Below are positions 1 to 8,729 of a DNA stretch of 64,000 nucleotides, piece by piece. Each line of letters opens with the position of its first letter. The first letter of the stretch is position 1. The DNA comes from Muriicola sp041358175 (GTDB taxonomy: Bacteria > Bacteroidota > Bacteroidia > Flavobacteriales > Flavobacteriaceae). The stretch is from assembly GCF_041358175.1 (NCBI RefSeq), contig NZ_JBGKBE010000001.1, positions 620,001 through 684,000 of the forward strand, written 5' to 3'. The position numbers were made by a program, and so were the translations under genes. Under the pieces are notes generated by a model. The model was not told the origin of the DNA, did not search any database, and worked only from the letters and a program-made list of their open reading frames with translations.

Positions 1-474
1 GCACCGCTGGAGGAAAGTGAAACACAAATCCTCAGGGACATCTATCACAAAGTAAAGCCATTTCTTCGGCAGGAAGGGATAGAAGCCATAGAGGAGCAAG
101 GCCATTATGTAATCGGAGAGGACGGGGAGTGGGAAACGCCCCTGATCGGGAAAAAGGAATGTGCCTATACGGTTTTTGATAAGAAAGGTATCGCTAAATG
201 TGGCCTGGAAGAAGCGTATAATGAGGGAGTTACTTCCTGGAAAAAACCGGTTTCATGTCACCTTTATCCCGTTAGGATTACTGAATACACAAATCTTACT
301 GCAGTAAACTATCACAAATGGCAACTCTGTGATCCGGCCTGTGACCTGGGAGAAAGTTTGCAGGTGCCGATTTATAAATTTGTACGGGATGCTCTAGTCC
401 GCAAATTTGGCGAAAACTGGTACGCCGAATTAGTGGAAATTGCTAATGAGCACAAGTCTTCACGAAACAAGTAG
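1..474 (+). CDS. DUF3109 family protein, C-terminal part (5' end outside window)
   Basis: The frame is open from base 1 to a TAG at 472-474 and gives 157 residues without a start, so the gene is cut by the window edge. The visible part has scattered cysteines (KKECAYTVFD, GIAKCGLEEA, KPVSCHLYPVR, LCDPACDLG) and the block SCHLYPVRI, which fits the cysteine-rich DUF3109 family of Bacteroidota, probably a metal-binding protein of unknown function. The family call rests on recalled sequence character, not a search. In many Flavobacteria such a gene lies near nrdB, as here, but nearly 800 bases separate the two, so an operon is unlikely. Confidence 0.65.
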   Translation, partial: APLEESETQILRDIYHKVKPFLRQEGIEAIEEQGHYVIGEDGEWETPLIGKKECAYTVFDKKGIAKCGLEEAYNEGVTSWKKPVSCHLYPVRITEYTNLTAVNYHKWQLCDPACDLGESLQVPIYKFVRDALVRKFGENWYAELVEIANEHKSSRNK

Positions 475-613
475 GTATTTCATAGATTTTTTAGCACCGT
501 TAAAGGAATATTTTTTCCCTGGGACTCAACTTTGTATAGCTTTCGGGTCCCTAAGGTGATATCCGTATAATACGATTAACCTGAGAGGAAATAGAAATCA
601 ACCAATTACCACC

Positions 614-781
614 ATGAGAAAGTGTGTTCTCTTGTTTCTTTTGTTCGTGTTTGTACTCTTCCTTGCGGCTTTATCCGAAAATAATGAACGGGAAGTTGAT
701 AGTCAAAAGGTAGCTGTGGAGGAACAACTCCAGGATCCACCCCTGGACAATACTACGGCCCTTAATTCCGACCGTAAGTAA
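614..781 (+). CDS. small secreted or membrane-anchored protein, 55 aa
   Basis: An ATG at 614 opens a 55-residue frame ending in TAA at 779-781. Residues 1-21 form a clear export signal or single membrane anchor (MRKC followed by about 16 Leu/Phe/Val residues). The rest is hydrophilic and acidic, ending in NSDRK. I recognise no family. Weighing for it: the compact signal-plus-polar-tail shape and a downstream hairpin (861-879). Weighing against: short length, no clear promoter and no known homologue from memory. It could be a genuine small envelope peptide or a chance frame. Confidence 0.4.
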   Translation: MRKCVLLFLLFVFVLFLAALSENNEREVDSQKVAVEEQLQDPPLDNTTALNSDRK

Positions 782-1263
782 GTCCTCAGACCGATTACTT
801 TAGTACTTTCAAAGTACTACTACAGGATATTCTGTACAACCTCCTTATTTCACTTTTTTCTAAGGCGATAGACGCCTTACTTTCTTTTATGCCCAATGAA
901 TACAATTTCCGAAATTCAGAAGCATTCCTGACTAAGGTGAACAAAGCAGAAAAATCCCGGATCTGATTGCCATTGCTGAAATTTCTTCACTAATTATAAA
1001 TCCGTAACACTCAACAGTATAAAATAAAATACTTTTTGGTCTATTTTAATTTAGACAAAAAGCTAAAATATTTATACAAAATTTCTTCTTGGGTTAAAGG
1101 CAGTAAACACCACTATCGAACCTAGATTTCAACATGTTGTGTTAAAAACTTTGACCCCCTTCTCCCCAAACCGACTTTACAATTTAATAACATTTTCCAA
1201 TCTTTGTTGGTCTCAGCACGAAGCACTTTTACACTCATATAATAATTTTAAAAGAACGGAAAA
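782..1263. other. gene-free upstream region of nrdB with three dyads
   Basis: I see no gene in these 480 bases. They hold a perfect palindrome of 9-bp arms around one base (801-819, TAGTACTTT c AAAGTACTA), a TAAGGCG/CGCCTTA hairpin (861-879), an AT-rich imperfect dyad (1032-1062, CTTTTTgGTCTA ... TAGACAAAAAG) and a 10-bp palindrome CAACATGTTG (1130-1139). No perfect TAnnTTTG promoter was found near nrdB; the best near-match is aaTCTTTG at 1199-1206. The long leader suggests regulated ribonucleotide reductase expression, but no NrdR box could be recognised. Confidence 0.5.
861..890 (+). terminator. weak intrinsic terminator
   Basis: A 7-bp stem TAAGGCG / CGCCTTA with a 5-nt loop is followed by the T-rich run CTTTCTTTTAT. 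It lies 80 bases after the small 55-aa ORF and could end its transcript. The tail is interrupted by C, so termination would be modest. Confidence 0.35.
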
Positions 1264-2250
1264 ATGTCAAAAGCCCTAGAGCCCATTTTAGAAGAAAATG
1301 AAGATCGATTTGTAATCTTCCCAATAAAACATCACGATCTATGGGAGTGGTATAAGAAATGTGAGGCGTGTTTCTGGACTGCTGAGGAAATTGACCTTCA
1401 CCAGGACCTGGCTGATTGGAATAATAAACTCAGCGATGATGAAAAATACTTCGTCAAACACATCCTGGCCTTTTTTGCTGCCTCCGACGGAATAGTGAAC
1501 GAAAATCTTGCCGAAAATTTTGTCAATGAAGTACAGTATACGGAAGCAAAGTTCTTCTATGGTTTCCAGATCATGATGGAGAACATCCATTCTGAGACCT
1601 ACTCATTACTGATCGACACCTATGTTAAAGATGAGAAGGAAAAAAACATCCTGTTTAAAGCGCTTGAGAATTTTCCGGCAATCAAGAAAAAAGCAGACTG
1701 GGCCCTGAAATGGATCGATTCTCCGAGCTTTGCAGAACGTTTGATCGCTTTTGCAGCCGTGGAGGGAATCTTCTTCTCAGGTGCGTTTTGCTCCATTTTC
1801 TGGTTAAAGAAGAGAGGTCTTATGCCCGGACTCACATTTTCTAATGAATTGATCTCCAGGGACGAAGGAATGCACTGCGATTATGCTGTACACTTACACA
1901 ACAAACATCTTGTCAATAAGGTTCCCAAAGAGAGAATTAAAGAGATCATTGTAGACGCACTTAATATCGAAAGAGAATTTATTACAGAATCACTTCCTGT
2001 TAGTCTAATTGGGATGAATGCCAAACTCATGACACAGTACCTCGAGTTTGTAACAGATCGTCTTCTCGTCGAGTTGGAATGTGAGAAAGTCTATAACTCC
2101 ACCAACCCATTTGATTTTATGGATATGATTTCCCTACAGGGGAAAACTAATTTCTTTGAAAAGAGGGTATCCGAATATCAGAAAGCCGGAGTCCTGAACA
2201 AGGAGAAAGATACAGACGCACAGAAGATCAGCTTTGATGCCGACTTCTAA
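1264..2250 (+). CDS. nrdB: class I ribonucleoside-diphosphate reductase, beta subunit
   Basis: 328 residues, the usual length for a class I RNR small subunit. It houses the dimetal centre and tyrosyl radical that start nucleotide reduction in the partner alpha subunit. Metal ligands readable by motif are D44 (EEIDL), E106 and H109 (MENIHS), E167 (AAVEGIFF), E201 and H204 (SRDEGMH). The radical tyrosine would be Y113. The C-terminal tail SFDADF is the type that docks on the alpha subunit. A terminator follows at 2264-2293, and nrdA starts 122 bases on, so the two genes may have partly separate transcripts. The order nrdB-nrdA is reversed relative to enterobacteria. Confidence 0.96.
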   Translation: MSKALEPILEENEDRFVIFPIKHHDLWEWYKKCEACFWTAEEIDLHQDLADWNNKLSDDEKYFVKHILAFFAASDGIVNENLAENFVNEVQYTEAKFFYGFQIMMENIHSETYSLLIDTYVKDEKEKNILFKALENFPAIKKKADWALKWIDSPSFAERLIAFAAVEGIFFSGAFCSIFWLKKRGLMPGLTFSNELISRDEGMHCDYAVHLHNKHLVNKVPKERIKEIIVDALNIEREFITESLPVSLIGMNAKLMTQYLEFVTDRLLVELECEKVYNSTNPFDFMDMISLQGKTNFFEKRVSEYQKAGVLNKEKDTDAQKISFDADF

Positions 2251-2263
2251 ATAGATTGTGGTT

Positions 2264-2293
2264 TAAAAAACCCTGATAATACAGGGTTTTTTA
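2264..2293 (+). terminator. intrinsic terminator between nrdB and nrdA
   Basis: The stem AAAAAACCCTG / CAGGGTTTTTT has 11 bp and a 6-nt loop and ends in a T run, 14 bases after the nrdB stop. The A-run on the 5' side makes it work on either strand in principle. It implies that nrdA has its own promoter or is fed by read-through. Confidence 0.85.
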
Positions 2294-2372
2294 TGCTCAA
2301 TTTTTAAAGTGTTAAATCTTTAATAAATAACTCAGACCAACCTTAATATTTTAATTTAATAAGCGTAGCAAA

Positions 2373-4859
2373 ATGTATGTAGTAAAAAGAGACGGTAGAA
2401 AAGAACCAATGATGTTCGACAAGATCACGGCCAGGGTTCGAAAATTGTGTTATGGCCTCAACGATCTTGTAGATCCAGTAAAAGTTGCCATGAGAGTGAT
2501 AGAAGGACTCTATGACGGGGTAACCACCTCAGAACTCGATAACCTGGCAGCAGAGATAGCCGCAACACTTACAACGGCTCATCCGGATTATGCAAAACTC
2601 GCTGCGCGTATTTCAGTATCCAACCTGCATAAAAACACCAAAAAATCATTCTCCGAGACCATGAAGGATCTCTTTGAATACGTAAATCCCAGAACAGGAA
2701 AGAAAGCACCCCTGCTCTCAGAGGAGGTATTCAAAGTGATTACAGAAAATGCGGAGAAATTAGACTCTACCATTATTTACAACCGTGATTTTGGCTACGA
2801 TTATTTCGGTTTTAAAACATTGGAACGATCATACCTTTTAAAACTAAATGGAAAAATAGCTGAACGTCCTCAGCATATGCTGATGAGAGTTGCAGTGGGG
2901 ATACATCTAAACGACCTTGATTCGGCAATTGAGACCTATGAGCTCATGTCAAAAAAGTTCTTTACCCATGCAACGCCTACGCTCTTTAATTCCGGAACAC
3001 CAAAACCTCAGATGTCTTCCTGCTTTCTGCTGGCCATGAAGGATGACAGTATTGACGGAATCTATGATACCCTTAAGAATACGGCAAAAATATCCCAATC
3101 TGCCGGGGGAATAGGATTGTCTATTCACAACATCAGGGCAACAGGTTCATATATCGCAGGGACTAATGGAACTTCAAACGGTATTGTCCCGATGCTAAGG
3201 GTTTTTAACGATACGGCGAGATATGTAGATCAGGGAGGTGGTAAAAGAAAAGGCAGCTTCGCAATCTACGTGGAACCATGGCATGCTGATATCTTCGAGT
3301 TCCTGGAATTAAAAAAGAACCACGGAAAAGAAGAAATGCGTGCACGTGATCTGTTCTATGCGATGTGGATTCCGGATTTATTTATGAAACGCGTGGAAAC
3401 CGATGGGAACTGGACACTGATGTGCCCTAATGAATGTCCAGGCCTTTTCACTCATCACAGTGAGGAATTTGAAGAATTATATCTCCAATATGAAAACGAC
3501 GGGAAAGGAAGGAAAACCATTCGCGCGAGAGAATTATGGGAAAAGATACTCGAATCTCAAATAGAAACAGGAACACCTTATATGCTCTATAAGGATGCAG
3601 CTAATCGCAAGAGTAACCAGAAAAATCTGGGGACCATCAGATCTTCTAATCTGTGTACAGAAATTATGGAGTACACTTCCCCTGATGAGGTGGCCGTATG
3701 TAATCTGGCCTCTATAGCCCTGCCAATGTTCATCAAGAATGGAAGCTTTGATCACAAGGAGCTATTCAGGGTAACAAAACGGGTAACTAAAAACCTCAAC
3801 AGGGTTATTGACAGAAACTATTATCCGATCAAAGAAGCTGAAAATTCCAATATGAGACACAGACCTATTGGTCTGGGTGTTCAGGGCCTTGCAGATACCT
3901 TTATTACACTTCGTCTTCCGTTTACCAGTGACGAGGCCAAGAAATTAAATCAGGAAATCTTCGAAACGCTTTATTTCGCTGCAGTTACAGCATCGATGGA
4001 AGCAGCCAAGGAAGAAGGGCCTTATTCTACCTATAAAGGTTCTCCAATTTCCAAAGGAGAATTTCAACACAACCTTTGGGGGATTAAGGACGAGGAATTA
4101 TCTGGTCGCTGGGATTGGGATAAATTGCGCAAAAGTGTGAAAAAACACGGGGTTCGTAATTCACTCCTTGTCGCGCCCATGCCCACAGCCTCTACCTCTC
4201 AGATACTTGGAAACAACGAATGTTTTGAGCCTTATACATCAAATATCTATACCAGAAGAGTTCTCTCGGGGGAATTTATCGTAGTGAACAAACACCTTTT
4301 GGAAGATTTGGTTGAACTGGGCTTATGGAATGAAAACCTCAAGCAGGAACTGATGCGGGCCAATGGTTCTATTCAGCACATCAAAGGAATCCCAGAAGAC
4401 ATAAAAGAGCTGTATAAAACGGTTTGGGAATTGAGTATGAAGGACATTATTGACATGTCAAGACATCGCGGCTATTTCATCGATCAGAGTCAGTCTCTGA
4501 ACCTGTTCATGGAAAATGCAAATTATTCAAAACTGACCTCCATGCACTTTTATGCCTGGAAGAGTGGACTGAAAACAGGAATGTATTATCTGAGAACCAA
4601 GGCCGCAGTAGACGCCATTAAGTTTACCCTGGATAATACGAAAAAGAAAGAAGTCCCGGTTAGTGTAGCTGCAGAAGCAGAAGTATTGGCAGCCTCAACT
4701 CCCGATCCCAAGGCTGCAGATGCTATTCAGGTAAAGACTTCTCCGGTTCAGGGGGCAGAAGCAAATGTAGAACCGATGACCCCAGAAGAAATGAAAGCAT
4801 TAATCGCACAGGCCAGAGCAGGTGAAGCAGATGATGATTGCCTGATGTGCGGTTCCTGA
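2373..4859 (+). CDS. nrdA: class I ribonucleoside-diphosphate reductase, alpha subunit
   Basis: 828 residues, the catalytic subunit that reduces NDPs to dNDPs with NrdB. An ATP-cone regulatory domain forms the N-terminus (VKRDGRKEP and following, residues about 3-90). Catalytic residues by motif are C217 (MSSC), N426/C428/E430 (SSNLCTE) and C443 (AVCNLAS). The radical-transfer tyrosine pair is in GMYYLRT. The extreme C-terminus DDCLMCGS carries the shuttle cysteines C823 and C826, which take electrons from thioredoxin or glutaredoxin. A stretch of about 60 residues before the tail is rich in Ala, Glu and Pro and is probably a flexible linker. Confidence 0.97.
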   Translation: MYVVKRDGRKEPMMFDKITARVRKLCYGLNDLVDPVKVAMRVIEGLYDGVTTSELDNLAAEIAATLTTAHPDYAKLAARISVSNLHKNTKKSFSETMKDLFEYVNPRTGKKAPLLSEEVFKVITENAEKLDSTIIYNRDFGYDYFGFKTLERSYLLKLNGKIAERPQHMLMRVAVGIHLNDLDSAIETYELMSKKFFTHATPTLFNSGTPKPQMSSCFLLAMKDDSIDGIYDTLKNTAKISQSAGGIGLSIHNIRATGSYIAGTNGTSNGIVPMLRVFNDTARYVDQGGGKRKGSFAIYVEPWHADIFEFLELKKNHGKEEMRARDLFYAMWIPDLFMKRVETDGNWTLMCPNECPGLFTHHSEEFEELYLQYENDGKGRKTIRARELWEKILESQIETGTPYMLYKDAANRKSNQKNLGTIRSSNLCTEIMEYTSPDEVAVCNLASIALPMFIKNGSFDHKELFRVTKRVTKNLNRVIDRNYYPIKEAENSNMRHRPIGLGVQGLADTFITLRLPFTSDEAKKLNQEIFETLYFAAVTASMEAAKEEGPYSTYKGSPISKGEFQHNLWGIKDEELSGRWDWDKLRKSVKKHGVRNSLLVAPMPTASTSQILGNNECFEPYTSNIYTRRVLSGEFIVVNKHLLEDLVELGLWNENLKQELMRANGSIQHIKGIPEDIKELYKTVWELSMKDIIDMSRHRGYFIDQSQSLNLFMENANYSKLTSMHFYAWKSGLKTGMYYLRTKAAVDAIKFTLDNTKKKEVPVSVAAEAEVLAASTPDPKAADAIQVKTSPVQGAEANVEPMTPEEMKALIAQARAGEADDDCLMCGS

Positions 4860-5204
4860 TTGCCTAATTTTTTCAAATCAGACCATGGACGAATAACACT
4901 TTTGCCTTAGGTATTAGAATAGTGTTTATTGAATTATACCCTGGATGTCCTTACCCCCATAAAGGCGTCCGGGGTATATTATTTGATCTGGGTTAACTTT
5001 TTAATGTTCTATACGGGGTAGAATAACGCTTTTGCCAATGAATAGCAGGGCAATATAAATAAAGAGAAGTAAAATATAGTATTCCATAACGCATCATCTT
5101 TCATTTATATATACGGGATAATGCTGTATTTCAGATGTTTATAGTATATCTGAACGGAATTAAGTGAAAAATAAAGAATATTTAAAGGGGATACTCGATT
5201 CAGA
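4860..5204. other. gene-free convergent intergenic region
   Basis: 345 bases between the converging nrdA and TIM-barrel genes. The only structure I see is the long hairpin at 4935-4978; the rest is AT-rich without a plausible ORF, tRNA or promoter. Confidence 0.5.
4935..4982 (+). terminator. long hairpin after nrdA, likely terminator
   Basis: The arms 4935-4952 and 4961-4978 pair at 17 of 18 positions (four G-T wobbles) around the 8-nt loop ACCCCCAT. TTATTTG follows. The stem is unusually long for a simple terminator and lies 75 bases after the nrdA stop. It most likely ends nrdA transcription between convergent genes, but a processed structured RNA is possible. Confidence 0.5.
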
Positions 5205-6125
5205 TCAGGAAACCGGATCTACCCTTTTATAGGCATCAATTACGGCCCTCTCGCCGGCCTTTCCCGCCTGTGAATTTCCGTGTTCCATGCCCAGTATTCC
5301 TTTATAACCTTTATCGTTAATAAATTTCAGAACATTTTTGTAATTGATTTCACCACTGGTTGGTTCTTTTCTCCCCGGATTATCGCCTAATTGGAAATAT
5401 GCGATCTCATCCCAGCAGGCCTCGATATTTGGGATTAAATTTCCTTCCTGAATTTGTTGGTGATAGATATCGAAAAGTATCTTACACGATGGCGAATCTA
5501 CGGCCTTACAGATCTGATAAGCCTGCGGACTGTTTGTTAAAAATAATCCCGGATGATCTCGAAAATTCAGTGGTTCTAAGACCATGATGAGTCCATGTGG
5601 TTCCAGGATATCACATGCTTGTTTTAAGGTAGCTATGACATGAGATGTCTGATACCCCATTTGAAGGTTGAGATCCCTGTGTCCGGGAACTACTGTCATC
5701 CATTTGGCTCCTACTCGTTTTGCAACTTCAACGGCATTTCGTATCTGCTCTAGAAATTCCTCTCGTTTATCTCTATCACCTGATGCGAGGTTGGGCGAAT
5801 TCCAATAGATTTTGTGAGCCACAAACACTCCCATGCTTAGCCCCCTATCTTTCATCACTGCGGCCATGGCATTTTGCATACTCACCGAACGCTGAGCCAT
5901 CTCATTATCCTCAAATGCGGTAAATCCTTCATCTGCCATAAAATGAAGCTGGGCAATGGGGTCTTCACCTGCACTCTCTCTGAACATCCCTATATGTGGC
6001 GCGTATTTCAGCTGAAAATGATGTGCAGGGGATTCACTGGATGTATTCCCAAAGACAGAAAACCCTGTCATGGACAGGGTTCCGGTAGCTAAAGCCGTTT
6101 TTTGTATAAAATACCTTCTTTTCAA
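5205..6125 (-). CDS. Tat-exported TIM-barrel protein, hydroxypyruvate isomerase-like
   Basis: 306 residues. The N-terminus KRRYFIQK followed by a hydrophobic stretch is a twin-arginine signal, so the protein acts in the periplasm. The body is a xylose-isomerase-like TIM barrel. The blocks LEPLNFRDHPG, FDIYHQQIQEGN and GDNPGRKEPTSGEINY match the hydroxypyruvate isomerase (Hyi) branch. Likely metal or catalytic residues are E184, D219, Q245 and E281. It is the last gene of a leftward operon after the GMC dehydrogenase and its subunit 3 (10-base gap), which points to epimerisation, isomerisation or cleavage of an oxidised sugar rather than central hydroxypyruvate metabolism. The exact reaction is inferred. 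Confidence 0.8.
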   Translation of the reverse strand: MKRRYFIQKTALATGTLSMTGFSVFGNTSSESPAHHFQLKYAPHIGMFRESAGEDPIAQLHFMADEGFTAFEDNEMAQRSVSMQNAMAAVMKDRGLSMGVFVAHKIYWNSPNLASGDRDKREEFLEQIRNAVEVAKRVGAKWMTVVPGHRDLNLQMGYQTSHVIATLKQACDILEPHGLIMVLEPLNFRDHPGLFLTNSPQAYQICKAVDSPSCKILFDIYHQQIQEGNLIPNIEACWDEIAYFQLGDNPGRKEPTSGEINYKNVLKFINDKGYKGILGMEHGNSQAGKAGERAVIDAYKRVDPVS

Positions 6126-6135
6126 ACGGGATTAT

Positions 6136-6783
6136 TTAAAGTGACCAGTCCTTCCCTCCTGTGAGTTCGTCAAGGTCTCCACAACCAATATATTCTCCCG
6201 GAACGGGAAGATAGGCCAGAACATTTTCACCTACATACTCCGAGGTTTTATATCCCCAGATGGTCATGTCCCTAAGGTTCTTAGAAAAGGAATATCTCAT
6301 TACCTCATCAGGTACTGCCTCATTTTCGCCTTTTGCAGCGGCAGATGTATTCTTGATCATCAGTTCCTCGTTTTCAATCATCTCTTCTTCTGAAATCTGT
6401 AGTGTTTTTGCAAAGACAGGTTCCAGATCTTCAGTAGTTAAATCTGCTGCTTTTTCCTTCCCTGCTTCCGTCAACGCTTTCTGTATAAATTTATTCAGGG
6501 ATAACTGCGTCATATCTTGCTGCAATTCTTCCATGATCTCATTTGTAAACCTGTCAATAAAGACATGTACATTGACTTCTGAAGCCGAAGGGGTATCGGT
6601 TTTAGGTAAAATTATATCCACCAGCTTGATCAGAACCTCTCCTTCTTCCTTTGTGAAAAAGTCGGGTGTCCAATCCACTGTTTTAACTTCGTTACAGCCT
6701 TGAACAAGGGATAACAATGTTGGGGTGGCAATGGTGTACCCTAATGCCAACCCCATATTTTTTAATGCAATTCTTCTATCCAT
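6136..6783 (-). CDS. gluconate 2-dehydrogenase subunit 3 family lipoprotein (dehydrogenase small subunit)
   Basis: 215 residues. It begins MDRRIALKN with a hydrophobic segment ending LSLVQGC (C30), which reads as a combined twin-arginine and lipoprotein signal. The FFTKEEGEVLIKLVDIILPKTDTPSA block is typical of the subunit-3 family (PF13618). In related flavin dehydrogenases this small subunit carries the Tat signal and takes the signal-less FAD subunit through the membrane with it, and is also needed for folding. Its start overlaps the GMC stop by one base (TAATG), so translation is coupled and a 1:1 complex is likely. The cysteine would anchor the complex to the membrane. Confidence 0.87.
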   Translation of the reverse strand: MDRRIALKNMGLALGYTIATPTLLSLVQGCNEVKTVDWTPDFFTKEEGEVLIKLVDIILPKTDTPSASEVNVHVFIDRFTNEIMEELQQDMTQLSLNKFIQKALTEAGKEKAADLTTEDLEPVFAKTLQISEEEMIENEELMIKNTSAAAKGENEAVPDEVMRYSFSKNLRDMTIWGYKTSEYVGENVLAYLPVPGEYIGCGDLDELTGGKDWSL

Positions 6784-8501
6784 TATAAGAGTCCTTTTTT
6801 AAGTTGTTCCGCTGCGTGATTCGCAGCACGGGCCGTAAAGGCCATATAAGTTAATGAAGGGTTGACACAGGCGGCTGAGGTCATAAAGGCCCCATCAGTG
6901 ACATAAACATTCTTTACATCATGTACCTGGTTGTATCCGTTTAGAACAGAAGTTTTGCGATCGCGTCCCATTCTTGCAGTTCCCATTTCATGGATTCCCA
7001 GACCAAGAGCACCTGGCCTGTCAAAAGTCTGAACATCCCTCAACCCTGCCTTGGTGAGCATTTCATAGGCCTGCTCTTTCATATCCTCACGCATATTCCA
7101 TTCATTTTCCTGAAATTCAGCATCAAAAGTTACCGTAGGGAGTCCCCATTGATCTAACTTGTCGTAATCCATGGTCATTCGGTTCTCTTCATAAGGCAGG
7201 ACTTCTCCAAAGCCTCCCATTCCGAATGTCCACCCTCCCGGTTTTAGGATGGCCTCTTTCAGGTCTTTCCCATGTGATAGCTCAGATACTACTTCGTCCC
7301 AGTTACCCCTGCTTCCACTGCCCTGGTAGCCGTATCCTCTTTTAAAGGATTTCATGTTGGAACTGCCACCGAGATTTCGGAATCGGGGAACGTAAATACC
7401 ATTGGGTTTCCTCCCTTTGTAAAATTTGTCCTCAAATCCGTCATATTTGCCGGCAGCACCAACACCGAGATGGTGGTCCATGATATTTCTGCCAAGCTGA
7501 TCGGAGTCATTCCCCATTCCATTGGGAAAACGATCCGACCTGGATTGTAGAAGAATAGCTGTAGAAGCAATTGAGGAGGCGCAGAGGAAGATCACCTTTG
7601 CCTTAAATTCAAATGTTTCTTTGGTTACTCTATCGATGACTTTTACTCCTGTTGCTTTTTTAGTGTCAGGGTCATACATGACCTCATGAACAATAGAATC
7701 AGGTCTTAAAGTCATATTTCCGGTTGCCTCGGCCGCAGGAAGAGTAGATGAATTACTGCTAAAATAAGCCCCGAAAGGACAGCCTCTGATACAGCGATTT
7801 CTGTATTGACATTTGCTCCTTCCGTCTCCTTCAAATTTCTTACTGCTGTTGATATGTGCCACTCGTCCGGCGGTGATAACTCTGCCATCGAAATTCTCTG
7901 CTACTTTTTCTCTAACGTGTTGTTCCACACAGTTGAGTTCCATCATGGGCTCAAAAACACTGTCGGGTAACTGGGGAAGTCCTAAGGCTTCACCTGATAT
8001 TCCCACATAAGTCTCTACCTTGGTGTACCATGGGGCAATGTCTTTATAGCGAACGGGCCAGTCAACGGCAATCCCATCTTTCTTGTTGGCCTCAAAGTCG
8101 AGATCACTCCACCGATAGCTGTGTCGACCCCAGAGTAGCGACCGTCCTCCGACGTGATAACCTCGCATCCAATCAAATCGCTTTGTCTCGTTATAAGGGT
8201 GCTCAAGATCATTTACAAACCAAAAATTATGAGGAGCTTTTACCGTATACCCTGTTCGTGCCTGTTTAAACTGTTTGGCGACTTCCTCAGGGGGTAACTC
8301 ACCATTATTGGGAAAGTCCCAGGTATCCATGTTGGCGGTGGGGTAATCCTCCCGGTGCTTTACCATGCGCCCGCGTTCTAATACAAGCGTCTTTAATCCA
8401 TTCTCACATAATTCCTTGGCGGCCCAGCCTCCGCTTATTCCAGTTCCAACTACTATGGCATCATAGGAATCCTGTTCCTCATTGTAATAAAATTTACTCA
8501 T
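6783..8501 (-). CDS. GMC family FAD oxidoreductase, probable glycoside 3-dehydrogenase large subunit
   Basis: 572 residues. The N-terminal dinucleotide-binding site is VVGTGISGGWAAKE (GxGxxGG at 19-25) and there is no signal peptide, so export should depend on the Tat subunit encoded next. A cysteine group C231-x5-C237-x3-C241 (CQYRNRCIRGCPFG) sits mid-protein. The C-terminal HEMGTARMG and VNPSLTYM blocks supply the usual GMC His/Asn pair. This architecture matches bacterial glucoside/sugar 3-dehydrogenases and pyranose dehydrogenases that pass electrons to the respiratory chain. Together with downstream DUF1080 genes this supports C3 oxidation of glycosides. Substrate is not determined by the sequence. 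It heads the leftward operon. Confidence 0.87.
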   Translation of the reverse strand: MSKFYYNEEQDSYDAIVVGTGISGGWAAKELCENGLKTLVLERGRMVKHREDYPTANMDTWDFPNNGELPPEEVAKQFKQARTGYTVKAPHNFWFVNDLEHPYNETKRFDWMRGYHVGGRSLLWGRHSYRWSDLDFEANKKDGIAVDWPVRYKDIAPWYTKVETYVGISGEALGLPQLPDSVFEPMMELNCVEQHVREKVAENFDGRVITAGRVAHINSSKKFEGDGRSKCQYRNRCIRGCPFGAYFSSNSSTLPAAEATGNMTLRPDSIVHEVMYDPDTKKATGVKVIDRVTKETFEFKAKVIFLCASSIASTAILLQSRSDRFPNGMGNDSDQLGRNIMDHHLGVGAAGKYDGFEDKFYKGRKPNGIYVPRFRNLGGSSNMKSFKRGYGYQGSGSRGNWDEVVSELSHGKDLKEAILKPGGWTFGMGGFGEVLPYEENRMTMDYDKLDQWGLPTVTFDAEFQENEWNMREDMKEQAYEMLTKAGLRDVQTFDRPGALGLGIHEMGTARMGRDRKTSVLNGYNQVHDVKNVYVTDGAFMTSAACVNPSLTYMAFTARAANHAAEQLKKGLL

Positions 8502-8578
8502 CTAATTCTATAGTTTGAAGGCTAAATGTATTAAATATTAAATTAATTTTCTACATTTAAACGGCCTTATTATTGAGG

Positions 8579-8601
8579 AATCCGTGTTAAAAAACAGGAT
8601 T
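8579..8601. repeat. imperfect inverted repeat in divergent promoter region
   Basis: AATCC-g-TGTT aaaa AACA-GGATT: nine paired positions with one bulged base. It lies between the leftward GMC operon and the rightward TIM-barrel gene and may be a regulator site or short hairpin. Confidence 0.35.
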
Positions 8602-8623
8602 AGTTATCATAAATAAGAATTAT

Positions 8624-8676
8624 CAATTATTTCGATACAGGAGTTTTATCCGTCCTGTGCAGAATCGAAATGATTG
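8624..8676. promoter_or_regulatory. nested inverted repeat, candidate operator of the glycoside locus
   Basis: Outer arms CAATTATTTCGAT (8624-8636) and ATCGAAATGATTG (8664-8676) are complementary at 12 of 13 positions. Directly inside them lies a second perfect dyad ACAGGA (8637-8642) / TCCTGT (8653-8658) with a 10-nt centre. The right arm overlaps the TTG of the candidate promoter at 8674. No transcription factor gene lies in the locus, so the factor would be encoded elsewhere. Confidence 0.5.
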
Positions 8677-8704
8677 GTTGGAAATTATTATCCGGCTTAA
8701 TTTG
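8674..8704 (+). promoter_or_regulatory. candidate promoter of rightward glycoside genes
   Basis: TTG (8674-8676), 20 nt, TTAATTTG (8697-8704; seven of eight positions of TAnnTTTG), 25 bases before the ATG at 8730. Spacing fits the Bacteroidota sigma-A promoter. Confidence 0.4.
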
Positions 8705-8729
8705 CTTTTAACCCTTTAGTACTACAATC

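Noticed and set aside
1081..1263. NrdR box or canonical promoter for nrdB
   Set aside because: No site close to the NrdR consensus and no TAnnTTTG with a correctly spaced TTG; only near-matches.
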